Assembly (NCBI GenBank): GCA_963706905.1
Contig: CAVPNY010000012.1
Coordinates: forward strand, 744,001 to 808,000
Source: CAVPNY01 sp963706905
Lineage (GTDB): Bacteria > Chloroflexota > Anaerolineae > Anaerolineales > UBA4823
Reading direction: 5' to 3'
Length of the DNA: 64,000 bases
Position numbers and translations under genes: made by a program. How positions within the stretch are numbered: position 1 is the first letter of the stretch; the number at the start of each line of letters is the position of its first letter. This document shows, in pieces, positions 54,002-62,933 of this stretch. The notes under the pieces are model-generated. The model was not told where the DNA came from, searched no databases, and saw only the letters and a program-made list of their open reading frames with translations.

Positions 54002-54469
54002 TTATTCGCTGCTCACACCGGAGAGGATTTCCACAGAACCTCCAGCGGCTTCGATTTTCTTACGGGCCCCTTGACTGACCCGATGTGCCTGCACCTTTAG
54101 CGCAACCTTCACTTCTCCGCGTCCAAGGATTACAACCGGATTAAGAGAATCGCTTAGGAGCTGAGATGCCGCCAGGGTATCAGGAGATACGAGACTACCT
54201 GCCGGAAAACTTCGGAGTTGATCAAGATTAATTTCCTGGTATTGCACACGGTGTAGCGGAGTAAAGCCTTGACCACGTACAAAGGGTAGCCGGCGATAAA
54301 AAGGCAAGTTGCCACCCTGGTGGTAGGTTCGAGTCCCACCCCCTGAACGGGCTCCCTGTCCTTTGGTCCCTCTACCAGCCGTTTTCCCTTGACCGGCTGA
54401 GGTCCCACGCCCTACTCGGTTGCGGGACTTTTTAGAACCTTCGTTCGGTTTAAGATCATTTAGCTTCAT
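54002..54469 (-). CDS. rplO: 50S ribosomal protein L15
   Basis: A 155-residue L15: MKLNDLKPNEGSKKSRNRVG start, then the glycine/arginine-rich RGTSAGQGKTAGRGTKGQGAR tail that threads into rRNA, and a C-terminal globular part (VILGRGEVKVALKVQAHRVSQGA). It follows rpmD by 9 bases. Confidence 0.97.
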   Translation of the reverse strand: MKLNDLKPNEGSKKSRNRVGRGTSAGQGKTAGRGTKGQGARSGGGTRTYHQGGNLPFYRRLPFVRGQGFTPLHRVQYQEINLDQLRSFPAGSLVSPDTLAASQLLSDSLNPVVILGRGEVKVALKVQAHRVSQGARKKIEAAGGSVEILSGVSSE

Positions 54470-54478
54470 AATAATTTC

Positions 54479-54679
54479 CTACTCAGTAACTTGCACCAGA
54501 TGACGGATCTTGGCAAGCATACCCCGGATCGCTGGAGCATCTTCATGCTCGACGGTTTGATTCAAGCGATGCAATCCCAGAGCTTTTACAGTCCTCTTCT
54601 GGCGTTCAGTATAACCAATCGGGCTGCGCACCAGGGTTACACGCAGGATTTTTAGTTGCTCTTTTTCCTTCTTAACCAT
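54479..54679 (-). CDS. rpmD: 50S ribosomal protein L30
   Basis: The start is taken at ATG 54679 (66 residues), just after the rpsE end, because it begins the L30 fold (LKILRVTLVRSPIGYTERQK). A longer reading to 54712 would overlap rpsE. HRLNQTVEHEDAPAIRGMLAKI is typical of L30. Confidence 0.93.
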   Translation of the reverse strand: MVKKEKEQLKILRVTLVRSPIGYTERQKRTVKALGLHRLNQTVEHEDAPAIRGMLAKIRHLVQVTE

Positions 54680-54680
54680 G

Positions 54681-55202
54681 TCATTTCCTCCGTTCCCAGA
54701 ACGGGGTAACATCTTTCACTGACTTACCGCGGAGCGCCGCCATATCCTGGGGTGATTTTAACTGGTCAAGGGCGTCCATCGTGGCATAAACCACGTTGAG
54801 CAAATTGTTACTGCCAAGTGATTTTGTCAGAATATCCTTAACCCCGACAGCCTCAAGCACTGCACGCACCCCGCCAGCTGCAATCACACCTGTTCCTGGC
54901 GATGCCGGCTTGAGTAGAACCTCAGCACCGGCAACAACTCCAAGGACTTCGTGTGGAATCGTCGATCCAAAAAGAGCTACCTGGCGCATATCTCGGCGTG
55001 CTTTCTCAGAAGCTTTCCGCATCGCATCGGGGACCGCATTGGCTTTGCCAATGCCTACCCCAACTTTGCCGCGATTATCACCGGTGACGACTGTCACGCG
55101 AAAGGAAAAGCGTCGTCCGCCTTTTACCACCTTTGCCACGCGGGCAATCTCTATGACACGCTCGTCATACTCATGTTCTGTCTCAGGAATTTGATAATCC
55201 AT
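54681..55202 (-). CDS. rpsE: 30S ribosomal protein S5
   Basis: A 173-residue S5 with the double-stranded RNA-binding-like N-terminal domain (VVKGGRRFSFRVTVVTGDNRGKVG) and the C-terminal domain (GVIAAGGVRAVLEAVGVKDILTKSLGS). It contributes to decoding accuracy. The stop is next to the rpmD start. Confidence 0.97.
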   Translation of the reverse strand: MDYQIPETEHEYDERVIEIARVAKVVKGGRRFSFRVTVVTGDNRGKVGVGIGKANAVPDAMRKASEKARRDMRQVALFGSTIPHEVLGVVAGAEVLLKPASPGTGVIAAGGVRAVLEAVGVKDILTKSLGSNNLLNVVYATMDALDQLKSPQDMAALRGKSVKDVTPFWERRK

Positions 55203-55226
55203 CTCGATTGTCTCCCGTTACGCTTG

Positions 55227-55601
55227 TTAAAACTCCAGGCCGCCTTCACGAGCACCATCAGCAAGCGCCTTTACCCGACCAATGTACCGGTAACCACCAC
55301 GGTCAAACACCACTTGCTTAATACCTTTATCTTTCGCGCGCTCAGCGAGAGCCTGTCCAACCAGACGAGCCTGCTCCGTTTTGGTCTTACCTTCCATCTT
55401 TGCCCGTAAGTTTTGGTCAATACTCGATGCCGACACCAATGTTTGGCCGACTTCATCGTTGATAACCTGGGCATAGATCTCCGCATCGCTGCGGAATACA
55501 TTCAGGCGTGGCCGATTTGCAGTTCCACTAACATGTTTCCGCACACGTTCATGCCTGCGTTGACGAGCGATTAACCGAGAATTTTTTCTAGCGCTGCTCA
55601 T
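55227..55601 (-). CDS. rplR: 50S ribosomal protein L18
   Basis: ATG 55601 gives 124 residues, the normal size; the longer frame to 55772 lies antisense to nothing useful and overlaps rplF. The body has RPRLNVFRSDAEIYAQVIND and the C-terminal YRYIGRVKALADGAREGGLEF. L18 binds 5S rRNA together with L5. Confidence 0.95.
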   Translation of the reverse strand: MSSARKNSRLIARQRRHERVRKHVSGTANRPRLNVFRSDAEIYAQVINDEVGQTLVSASSIDQNLRAKMEGKTKTEQARLVGQALAERAKDKGIKQVVFDRGGYRYIGRVKALADGAREGGLEF

Positions 55602-55605
55602 TGTT

Positions 55606-56149
55606 CTATCCCTTGCCCGCCTTTCCAGCCTTACGACGGAGCTTCTCTTCCAGATACTTGATGCCTTTTCCTTTGTACGGCTCAGGAGGTCGAATCTTAC
55701 GGATGTCTGCTGCCACCTGTCCAACAAGCTGCTTATTATATCCAAGCACCTTGACTTGCCTGGTACGGGCATCTACCTCAAATCCAATCCCAGGAGGAGG
55801 GGGAACTTCGACTGGATGAGAATAACCAACATAGAGCATGAGATTTCTCACCAGACATCTCGGCGCGATAACCAACTCCATTAATTTCAAGCACCCGTTG
55901 AAAACCTGTGCTAACGCCAACAACCATGTTATTAATGAGAGCCCGAGTCATCCCATGCAAAGCGCGGTGTTGTCGCTCATCGGAAGGTCGCTTAACAAGA
56001 ATTTCATTGCCTTCCTGAGCTATTTGCATCTCAGCCGGAAAGGTATGTTCGATTTCACCCTTCGGGCCTTTCACAAACACGCGTGTTCCTTCGATCTGCA
56101 CTTGTACGCCTGCTGGTAAAGCCACTGGCATTCTTCCAATTCGGGACAC
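55606..56149 (-). pseudogene. rplF: 50S ribosomal protein L6, frameshifted
   Basis: The N-terminal half from ATG 56149 (MSRIGRMPVALPAGVQVQIE ... GVGYRAEMSGE) and the C-terminal half to 55606 (LMLYVGYSHPVEV, PPEPYKGKGIKYLEEKLRRKAGKAGK) are in different frames. One extra base in GAGAAATCTC (about 55840-55849) explains this; the joined product is about 180 residues, normal for L6. L6 is needed for ribosome assembly, so a sequence error is likely rather than a lost gene. Confidence 0.93.
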
Positions 56150-56161
56150 GTTATAACCTCC

Positions 56162-56575
56162 TTACCAAACCTTGCACAGCACTTCACCACCCACACCAAG
56201 TTGGCGCGCCCGCTGTCCTGTCATAACTCCCTTTGGAGTGGAAAGAATAGCTACTCCCATCCCGGAAAGGACCCAGGGAATCTCCTTCTTTCCAGTATAT
56301 ACGCGGCGTCCAGGGCGGCTGATGCGCTCAAGCCCAGTGATGACAGAGCGCCGTTGACGTCGCTCACCGATATATTTCAACCGGACCCGTAATGTTTTTT
56401 GACCAGGTCCTGGCCCATCTACAACCTCGAAACCTGTGATAAAGCCCTCTTCTTTGAGGATTTTCGCGATGGCAGTTTTCAGATTTGAACTTGGCATCGC
56501 TACTGATGGGTGACCAACAATAATCGCATTTCGTATGCGAGTCAACATATCCGCAATAGGATCAGTAACACTCAT
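56162..56575 (-). CDS. rpsH: 30S ribosomal protein S8
   Basis: A 137-residue S8: MSVTDPIADMLTRIRNAIIV start, and the conserved end SRPGRRVYTGKKEIP ... GVAILSTPKGVMT. S8 binds the 16S central domain and regulates the spc operon in enterics. It follows rpsN by 20 bases. Confidence 0.97.
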   Translation of the reverse strand: MSVTDPIADMLTRIRNAIIVGHPSVAMPSSNLKTAIAKILKEEGFITGFEVVDGPGPGQKTLRVRLKYIGERRQRRSVITGLERISRPGRRVYTGKKEIPWVLSGMGVAILSTPKGVMTGQRARQLGVGGEVLCKVW

Positions 56576-56595
56576 GCTTCATGACCTCCGCCCGG

Positions 56596-56778
56596 CTACC
56601 AGGAAGACTTCACTACGCCCGGAATTTTTCCTTCCAAGGCTAGCTCACGAAAACAAATTCTACACAGTCCAAACCGTCGAATATAACCTCGAGGTCTCCC
56701 GCAAAGCTTACAGCGGTTGCGGACTCGTGTGGGATACTTCCGTCGTTCTTCGCGTATCACCATTGACTTTTTCGCCAT
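56596..56778 (-). CDS. rpsN: 30S ribosomal protein S14, zinc-binding type
   Basis: A 60-residue short S14 with the zinc motif C-x2-C ... C-x2-C (CKLCGRPRGYIRRFGLCRIC). This short zinc form is the usual one in Gram-positive-type bacteria; the long form without zinc occurs in many others. It follows rplE by 3 bases. Confidence 0.97.
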   Translation of the reverse strand: MAKKSMVIREERRKYPTRVRNRCKLCGRPRGYIRRFGLCRICFRELALEGKIPGVVKSSW

Positions 56779-56781
56779 CGA

Positions 56782-57330
56782 TTATCCTTCCTTCCTGAAT
56801 GGCATACCGAGCATAATTAATAATTGCCGACCGGCTTCATCAGTTTCTGCTGAAGTCACAATCGTAATCTCTAAACCTCTGAGCTTATCAATCTTGTCGT
56901 ATTCGATCTCGGGAAAAACAAGTTGTTCCCTGAGACCAACCGTATAATTTCCCCGTCCATCAAAGGAATTTGGGGAAATCCCGCGAAAATCCCGCACCCG
57001 GGGAAGGGCAACATTGATCAAACGATCCAGGAAGGACCACATCCGCTCACCTCGGAGAGTGACCTTGACACCGATCGCCCGACCTTCACGCAACTTAAAG
57101 TTTGCAATGCTCTTCCTGGCCTTGGTTACGATTGGTTTTTGTCCTGTTATTTTTGTTAGATCCGCCACTGCAGCATCCAGTGTTTTTGCATTATCCAGCG
57201 CCTCACCAACGCCAATATTTACCACGATTTTCTCAACGTGAGGCACTTCCATAGCATTCTGGATGCCTAAAGTCTTTTGCAAAGCCGGGGCAATCTCTTC
57301 TTGGTAGCGCTGTTTAAGGTAATGAGTCAT
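56782..57330 (-). CDS. rplE: 50S ribosomal protein L5
   Basis: A 182-residue L5 with MEVPHVEKIVVNIGVGEA, TGQKPIVTKARKSIANFKLREG and DRLINVALPRVRDFRG. It binds 5S rRNA and contacts the P-site tRNA. It follows rplX by 22 bases. Confidence 0.97.
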   Translation of the reverse strand: MTHYLKQRYQEEIAPALQKTLGIQNAMEVPHVEKIVVNIGVGEALDNAKTLDAAVADLTKITGQKPIVTKARKSIANFKLREGRAIGVKVTLRGERMWSFLDRLINVALPRVRDFRGISPNSFDGRGNYTVGLREQLVFPEIEYDKIDKLRGLEITIVTSAETDEAGRQLLIMLGMPFRKEG

Positions 57331-57352
57331 AAACCTACTCCTGCATATTTTA

Positions 57353-57682
57353 CTATTCTATAATTGCCCCGCAATTCTTGCATACCCGGTGCGTATCATC
57401 GCCATCTTGCTGGAAACCTACCCGGGTTGTCGCGTTGCACTTCGGGCAGACAAGCATCACATTCGAAATATCCATTGGACCTTCAAACTCAATAATTCCA
57501 GGCGCAAGGTTACGACCTTGGGTTTGAACCTGGCGTTGGTGTTTCTTACGGATGTTGATCCCTTGAACAACCACTCGGTGATCCTTTGGCAAAACTCGAA
57601 TGACTTCGCCTCGTTTTCCCTTGTCTTTTTCTCTACCCGTGATAATTTCCACGGTGTCACCCTTTTTTATCTTCATCTTCAC
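57353..57682 (-). CDS. rplX: 50S ribosomal protein L24
   Basis: A 109-residue L24 with a KOW motif (KGDTVEIITGREKDKGKRGEV). The C-terminal part has CPKC ... CKNCG, a zinc-ribbon set seen in some bacterial L24. It initiates folding of 23S rRNA. It follows rplN by 24 bases. Confidence 0.95.
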   Translation of the reverse strand: MKMKIKKGDTVEIITGREKDKGKRGEVIRVLPKDHRVVVQGINIRKKHQRQVQTQGRNLAPGIIEFEGPMDISNVMLVCPKCNATTRVGFQQDGDDTHRVCKNCGAIIE

Positions 57683-57706
57683 GGTTTTCGCTCCTGATCT
57701 GGCTGC

Positions 57707-58078
57707 CTAAAGGACTTCTGGGGCCAGGGATACTATTTTCATAAAGCCTTTCTCACGTAGTTCTCGCGCGACTGGGCCAAAAATGCGAGTTCCCTTTGGA
57801 TTCTGTCCATCTAAATCCAGGATTACAGCAGCATTATCATCAAAACGAATATATGAACCATCTTCGCGACGCCACTCTTTCGTGCATCGGACAATAACTG
57901 CTTTAACGATATCGCTTTTCTTAACTGAGCCTTGTGGAGCAGCTGATTTAACCGTTGCAACAATCACATCGCCAACCGCGCCAGATTTTCGGTTAGATCC
58001 ACCCATGATATGGATTACCAGTAGTTCCCGGGCGCCTGTGTTATCAGCGACTTTTAGGCGACTCTCATGCTGAATCAT
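57707..58078 (-). CDS. rplN: 50S ribosomal protein L14
   Basis: ATG 58078 starts MIQHESRLKVADNTGARELL, which is the conserved beginning of L14, and gives 123 residues. The longer frame to 58144 would overlap rpsQ. The C-terminal FGPVARELREKGFMKIVSLAPEVL is also typical. It forms an intersubunit bridge. Confidence 0.96.
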   Translation of the reverse strand: MIQHESRLKVADNTGARELLVIHIMGGSNRKSGAVGDVIVATVKSAAPQGSVKKSDIVKAVIVRCTKEWRREDGSYIRFDDNAAVILDLDGQNPKGTRIFGPVARELREKGFMKIVSLAPEVL

Positions 58079-58080
58079 TC

Positions 58081-58353
58081 CTACGCCTCCACCTCGGGTT
58101 CGCCAGCGCCGATCTCTCGCCGCAAGATCTCTTCCACCACCCACCGCTTTCGTCGTGAAATAGGGCGGCTTTCAACGATCCGAACCCGATCACCAATCTG
58201 GCAACCCAACTCGTCATGAGCCATCACCTGTTTATGAGTATGGACAACCTTTTTATAAAGGGGATGCTGATAAGTACGGGAAATCTCGACTACCACCGTC
58301 TTTTGCATCTTATTGCTGGTTACAACGCCGGTAATTCGGCGGCGATCATTCAT
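58081..58353 (-). CDS. rpsQ: 30S ribosomal protein S17
   Basis: A 90-residue S17 with the OB fold sequence RRITGVVTSNKMQKTVVVEIS and the IGDRVRIVESRPISRRKRW motif. The short acidic end is not unusual. It overlaps the rpmC stop by 4 bases (58350-58353). Confidence 0.96.
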   Translation of the reverse strand: MNDRRRITGVVTSNKMQKTVVVEISRTYQHPLYKKVVHTHKQVMAHDELGCQIGDRVRIVESRPISRRKRWVVEEILRREIGAGEPEVEA

Positions 58354-58559
58354 AGCTCACCTTCCTTCGTCGTCCGTTCTCGCTCGTTGAGAACGGTGGT
58401 CAAACGGGCAATCAATCGACGAGTTTGGGGAATGCGGGTGAAATCAGTTAATTCACCAGTCGCCTGTTGGAAACGCAGATTGCGGTATTCTTCCCTGGCA
58501 TCGTTAATCTTGGTGTGCAATTCTGCAGTGGATAAGGCGCGTATATCGGCGATTTTCAT
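58350..58559 (-). CDS. rpmC: 50S ribosomal protein L29
   Basis: A 69-residue two-helix protein, MKIADIRALSTAELHTKIND ... LRFQQATGELTDFTRI, which is L29. It sits at the exit tunnel, where trigger factor and SRP dock. It overlaps both rplP and rpsQ by 4 bases. Confidence 0.96.
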   Translation of the reverse strand: MKIADIRALSTAELHTKINDAREEYRNLRFQQATGELTDFTRIPQTRRLIARLTTVLNERERTTKEGEL

Positions 58560-58990
58560 TCTTCGCCTCCTGCAATCATTCCGTAACGGGCGACAACTTT
58601 AGTTCGGATAGGCAGTTTATAGGCTGCATGATTTAGAGCTTCCTTTGCAGCTTCCTCAGTCAGACCACCACCAACCTCAAACATCACCCTTCCGGGCTTG
58701 ACTACGGCCACCCAAAACTCGACATTCCCTTTACCTTTACCCATGCGAGTTTCAGCAGGTTTATGGGTTACCGGTTTATCCGGGAATATCCGGATCCAGA
58801 CTTTTCCTCGCCGCTTTAAGGCGCGCACTATTGCACGACGGGATGCTTCGATTTGCCGGGCAGACACCCATCCAGGTTCCAGCGCCTGTAACCCGTAATC
58901 GCCAAAGTGGACTTCAGCGCCACGTTGCGCTTTGCCCTTCATTCTTCCCCGCATCTGCTTGCGGTATTTTACACGCTTCGGCATCAACAT
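58556..58990 (-). CDS. rplP: 50S ribosomal protein L16
   Basis: ATG 58990 is preferred: AGAGGT lies about 8 bases upstream, and the sequence then reads MLMPKRVKYRKQMRGRMKGK, the normal start of L16. The longer frame to 59020 adds unrelated residues. 144 residues; VARYGMIAGGEE closes it. L16 contributes to the peptidyl-transferase region. Confidence 0.95.
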   Translation of the reverse strand: MLMPKRVKYRKQMRGRMKGKAQRGAEVHFGDYGLQALEPGWVSARQIEASRRAIVRALKRRGKVWIRIFPDKPVTHKPAETRMGKGKGNVEFWVAVVKPGRVMFEVGGGLTEEAAKEALNHAAYKLPIRTKVVARYGMIAGGEE

Positions 58991-59068
58991 AATAAGAACC
59001 TCTTTCTTATCATAAACCAACCGAATGACGATCCATCTCAGATCGCGATTCGCTCACCAATCAGTGGG

Positions 59069-59746
59069 TTACTCGCTAACATAAACGCCTTCAGTGGTTT
59101 CTAATTTCTCTTCCAATTCCGGAAGCACAATACCTTTGTAGATCCACACTTTTACGCCGATCCGACCGTAAGTGGTCAGCGCTTCTGATTTCGCGTAATC
59201 GATGTCAGCCCGCAGGGTCTGGCGAGGGACACGACCTTCTCGCATGTTTACAGTTCTGGCCATTTCTGCGCCACTCAAACGGCCGGATACTTCCAAGCGA
59301 ACTCCCTGAGCACCCTGGCGCATGGCTTGCTGAATGGCACGCTTCATGGCACGTTGATAACTGATCCGTCGCTCGAGCTGTTCGGCGATATTCTTAGATA
59401 CCAGGTAAGCATCCGTGTCAGGCGCTTTGATCTCTTTGATATCGAGGTCTATTTTCTTACCAACCAGGCTTTCCAGACTGGTGCGCAATTTCTTAACATT
59501 CTCGCCTTTACGGCCGATTAAAATTCCCGGTTTTGCGGTGTGAATAGTTACTTTTACTTTACCAGGGAACCGCTCAATCTCGATCTTGGAGACGCCGGCT
59601 TTGTCAGTCTCTTTATGTACTAGCCTGCGGATCGCAAAATCCTGGTGAAGTTGAATAACGTAATTTTCACCCTCAGCATACCAGCGCCCATCCCAAGTCT
59701 TGTTGATTTTCAAACGAAAACCAATTGGATTTACTTTTCGACCCAT
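59069..59746 (-). CDS. rpsC: 30S ribosomal protein S3
   Basis: A 225-residue S3: MGRKVNPIGFRLKINKTWDG start, a KH domain (TAKPGILIGRKGENVKKLR) and the C-terminal domain with SGRLSGAEMARTVNMREGRVP and the GRIGVKVWIYKG motif. It lines the mRNA entry channel. About 55 bases follow rplV. Confidence 0.97.
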   Translation of the reverse strand: MGRKVNPIGFRLKINKTWDGRWYAEGENYVIQLHQDFAIRRLVHKETDKAGVSKIEIERFPGKVKVTIHTAKPGILIGRKGENVKKLRTSLESLVGKKIDLDIKEIKAPDTDAYLVSKNIAEQLERRISYQRAMKRAIQQAMRQGAQGVRLEVSGRLSGAEMARTVNMREGRVPRQTLRADIDYAKSEALTTYGRIGVKVWIYKGIVLPELEEKLETTEGVYVSE

Positions 59747-59801
59747 AATTTCTCCTCTTGAGCCTCGTCGTGACTATAAACGGATCCAGTTTTCATCTCG
59801 A

Positions 59802-60149
59802 TCAATGGACCTCACGCTCACGCAAAACTACCGTGATATGAGAAGTACGCCGCAAGATTGGTGTAAACCTGCCCCGGGCGCCAAACCTGCGCCACCGACG
59901 GGTAGGAGCTTCATCTGCAAAAATTTTATAGACATATAAATCCTCACGGCTGACCCCGTAATTCTCTTCAGCATTCGCCATCGCCGAAGTTAACACCTTT
60001 GATACCGGTTGGGCAGCCCCATTCGTCAGGAATTTGAGAGTATTGAGTGCTTCAACCACCCCCTTGCCTCGCACCAAGTCAACCACCAGGCGGACTTTCT
60101 GGGCAGAGTGGGGTATGTAACGAGCATGCGCGCGAATATCTTCTGCCAT
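59802..60149 (-). CDS. rplV: 50S ribosomal protein L22
   Basis: A 115-residue L22 with ARYIPHSAQKVRLVVDLVRGK and the long beta hairpin (RRWRRFGARGRFTPILRRTSHITVVL) that reaches into the exit tunnel. It follows rpsS by 3 bases. Confidence 0.97.
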   Translation of the reverse strand: MAEDIRAHARYIPHSAQKVRLVVDLVRGKGVVEALNTLKFLTNGAAQPVSKVLTSAMANAEENYGVSREDLYVYKIFADEAPTRRWRRFGARGRFTPILRRTSHITVVLREREVH

Positions 60150-60152
60150 GGC

Positions 60153-60428
60153 TTACCTCTTTATTTTCTTCTCCGCCAGATGACCGCGAAACATCCGGGT
60201 CGGTGCAAACTCACCTAAGCGATGACCGACCATATTCTCAGTAACATAAATCGGCACATGCCGACGTCCATCGTGTACGGCAATGGTGTGGCCAACCATC
60301 TGGGGGAAGATGGTACTCGCCCGACTCCAAGTGCGGATAACTTTCTTTTCGCCGCGTTCGTTCATCGTTTCAATTTTCTTCAAGAGTGAGGGCTCGATAT
60401 ACGGCCCTTTCTTTAACGATCGTCCCAT
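60153..60428 (-). CDS. rpsS: 30S ribosomal protein S19
   Basis: A 91-residue S19, MGRSLKKGPYIEPSLLKKIE, with RTWSRASTIFPQMVGHTIAVHDGR and GHRLGEFAPTR. It forms the head of the 30S with S13. It follows rplB by about 80 bases. Confidence 0.97.
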   Translation of the reverse strand: MGRSLKKGPYIEPSLLKKIETMNERGEKKVIRTWSRASTIFPQMVGHTIAVHDGRRHVPIYVTENMVGHRLGEFAPTRMFRGHLAEKKIKR

Positions 60429-60507
60429 AGGTTTCTCTCCAATCTTTCGAGGTGATGCTTCCTCTCACTAGTTTATAAATCGGTAAGGGGACGCATCATC
60501 CAGCCGA

Positions 60508-61343
60508 TTATCGCCGTTTCTTGCCTCGATGGCGGATAATGTACTTTTCTGTTTGTTTATTTCGCCGAGTCTTTGCGCCACGGGTGGGTTTACCCCACGG
60601 TGACTTCGGACCGGGCATACCTACCGGCTGGCGACCTTCACCGCCACCATGTGGGTGATCACGCGGACTCATAGCTGTTCCCCGGACAGTTGGGCGTATG
60701 CCCATATGACGCTTACGACCTGCTTTCCCAAGCTTTATATTACTATTATCCAGATTTCCAACCTGGCCGATTGTGGCATAACAAGACTGGCGTACCAAGC
60801 GAACTTCACCAGAAGGCAGCCGTACCTGGGCATAATCGCCCTCTTTCGCAAGAAGTTGAGCCGCCCCCCCGGCAGCCCTCACCAATTGCCCCCCCTTACC
60901 TTCTTTAACTCCACGTTATGAACCAGTGTCCCAACTGGGATATTGGAAATCGGCAGGCTGTTTCCCGGTCGGACTTCTGCCTGAGGACCTGCCATGACCA
61001 TATCATTGACGCGCAAATCGAGCGGGGCGACAATGTATCTTTTTTCTCCATCGGCATAAAACAACAAAGCCAACCTGGCAGTCCGGTTTGGATCATATTC
61101 AATCGCTGCAACACGAGCTGGGATACCACGTTTATCTCGCTTGAAATCCACCAAGCGGATGTGACGCCGGTTACCCCCACCTTGGTGGCGGACCGTTATC
61201 CGACCATAGCTATTCCGACCACCCCGCCCTTGCCGGGGAACCAGTAAAGACCGCTCCGGGGTTGACTTGGTGATTTCTTCAAACGAATGCCCTGTCATTC
61301 CCCGAAGGCTGGGTGTTACAGGTTTGTATTTTTTAACGGTCAT
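60508..61343 (-). pseudogene. rplB: 50S ribosomal protein L2, frameshifted
   Basis: The N-terminal part from 61343 (KKYKPVTPSLRGMTG ... VGTLVHNVEL) and the C-terminal part to 60508 (VRAAGGAAQLLAKEGDYAQV, MSPRDHPHGGGEGRQPVG) are in different frames. They join if one base is added, most simply in the run of seven G (plus-strand C at 60889-60895) or in the AAA just before. The whole protein would have about 278 residues, normal for L2. Both halves keep all conserved motifs, including the peptidyl-transferase-associated histidine region HPHGGGEG. This is likely a homopolymer error. Confidence 0.94.
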
Positions 61344-61645
61344 GAGCGTACCCCCTCAAAAGCTTCTATTCGCTGACCCGGTACAAGCGTGACAATTGCC
61401 TTCTTGTAACCGCTTCGCCTGATACTTACCCGGCGATTTTTCCATCTACGGCTCCGCTTGGGTGGCACATTAATAATATTGACCTTCAGCACATTCACAT
61501 CAAAGATTATCTCAATCGCATCTTTCACGGATACTTTGGTAGCATCACCTGTGACCTCGAATGCATACTGGTTTAAGTCTCCAGCCTGATAATTCGATTT
61601 TTCTGTGATGAGTGGTCGACGAAGTACATCGTGCAGTGTTGTCAT
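61340..61645 (-). CDS. rplW: 50S ribosomal protein L23
   Basis: A 101-residue L23: VLRRPLITEKSNYQAGDLNQYAFEV, then the basic loop PPKRSRRWKNRRVSIRRSGYKKA. It is the main docking site for nascent-chain factors at the tunnel exit. Its stop overlaps the rplB start by 4 bases. Confidence 0.96.
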   Translation of the reverse strand: MTTLHDVLRRPLITEKSNYQAGDLNQYAFEVTGDATKVSVKDAIEIIFDVNVLKVNIINVPPKRSRRWKNRRVSIRRSGYKKAIVTLVPGQRIEAFEGVRS

Positions 61646-61658
61646 GACTACACCTCAC

Positions 61659-62288
61659 CTAGCCTAAATAAGAAACAATGACATCCAGCGCAGCGACTGG
61701 CAGGATGACTTTTTCGTATCCGAAGAGATCGCGAATATTCAGATAATTCGCCATCAACAGCTTTGCGCTTGAGATGTTCCTTGCGGACTGGGTAATCACA
61801 TCATAAGTAGCGCTCTTCTCTGGTATCAAGATCAGTGCACTTGATTCCCCAACCAGAGATTCCAAAGCCTTAGCCATGAGCCGGGTTTTGGGTTCAGAAA
61901 TACTAAATTCATCTACAACCACGATCTGTTGATCTGCTGCTTTTACAGATAATGCTGATCGCAATGCAGTTCGCCGCATCTTTCGAGGCATCTTCAGCGT
62001 GTAATCACGAGGCTTTGGTGTATGAACCTTACCACCGCCCACCCATTGTGCAGCCCGTGTTGAACCTTGACGAGCTCGACCTGTTCCTTTTTGCCGCCAC
62101 GGCTTACGACCACCACCAGATACTTCACTTCGACCTTTGGTTTTATGCGTACCCAAATGCGCGTTCGCCAACTGGCGAACATAGTGTTGGTGCATCAAAT
62201 CAACATTAATCGGGGCTTCGAAGATCTTAGCTGGCAATTCTACAGTGCGGATCTTCTTCCCATCCATATTCAATACATCTACTTCCAT
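61659..62288 (-). CDS. rplD: 50S ribosomal protein L4
   Basis: A 209-residue L4 with the tunnel loop KTKGRSEVSGGGRKPWRQKGTGRARQGS and the Rossmann-like C-terminal part (VVDEFSISEPKTRLMAKAL). L4 lines the exit tunnel and in some bacteria regulates the S10 operon. It follows rplC by 12 bases. Confidence 0.97.
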   Translation of the reverse strand: MEVDVLNMDGKKIRTVELPAKIFEAPINVDLMHQHYVRQLANAHLGTHKTKGRSEVSGGGRKPWRQKGTGRARQGSTRAAQWVGGGKVHTPKPRDYTLKMPRKMRRTALRSALSVKAADQQIVVVDEFSISEPKTRLMAKALESLVGESSALILIPEKSATYDVITQSARNISSAKLLMANYLNIRDLFGYEKVILPVAALDVIVSYLG

Positions 62289-62300
62289 GATCGCCTCGCT

Positions 62301-62933
62301 CTAGTCCTTGCGCGCTACTTGGATCAAGACTGGACTACCCTTTGGGCCTGGAACTGCACCGCGAACTCCCAGCAGGTTTCGATCAGCATCGACTAATTCA
62401 ATTCTCAAATTTTGAACTGTCACTCTATCAAAGCCCATGTGCCCCGGACCACGGGAACCCTTGAAAACTCGCCCCGGTGTAGTCCCAGAACTGCGCGCTC
62501 CAGGTCCACGCCATCGGTCAGACTGTCCATGGGTTTTTGGTCCACCAGCAAAATGGTAGCGCTTGACGCCTCCCTGAAAGCCTTTCCCTTTACTGGTTCC
62601 GACCACATCAACCCGTTCACCTACCGAGAAAATGTCGCCAACTTTTACTTCATCCCCTTCTTTGAATTGCGGGTCCTTCACCCGAAATTCGCGTAGAAAG
62701 CGCAACGGAGGAACATTGTTGCGCTTGAGGTGCCCTAATTGGCCACCGGTAAGGCGTTTAGGCTTGACTTCCTTGAAACCCAATTGCACTGCGCTGTATC
62801 CGTCGCTTTGCTCGTTACGGATCTGGGTTACGTAGCAAGGCCCAGCTTCGATGATGGTAACCGGAATAGCGGAACCATTCTCATCGAAAATCTGGGTCAT
62901 GCCGATTTTCATACCAATTAGCCCTTTTAACAT
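62301..62933 (-). CDS. rplC: 50S ribosomal protein L3
   Basis: ATG 62933 gives 210 residues and starts MLKGLIGMKIGMTQIFDENG, the standard L3 beginning; the frame to 63014 adds non-conserved residues. The long loop with GKGFQGGVKRYHFAGGPKTHGQS reaches the peptidyl-transferase centre. It is the first gene of this part after a 234-base spacer. Confidence 0.95.
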   Translation of the reverse strand: MLKGLIGMKIGMTQIFDENGSAIPVTIIEAGPCYVTQIRNEQSDGYSAVQLGFKEVKPKRLTGGQLGHLKRNNVPPLRFLREFRVKDPQFKEGDEVKVGDIFSVGERVDVVGTSKGKGFQGGVKRYHFAGGPKTHGQSDRWRGPGARSSGTTPGRVFKGSRGPGHMGFDRVTVQNLRIELVDADRNLLGVRGAVPGPKGSPVLIQVARKD

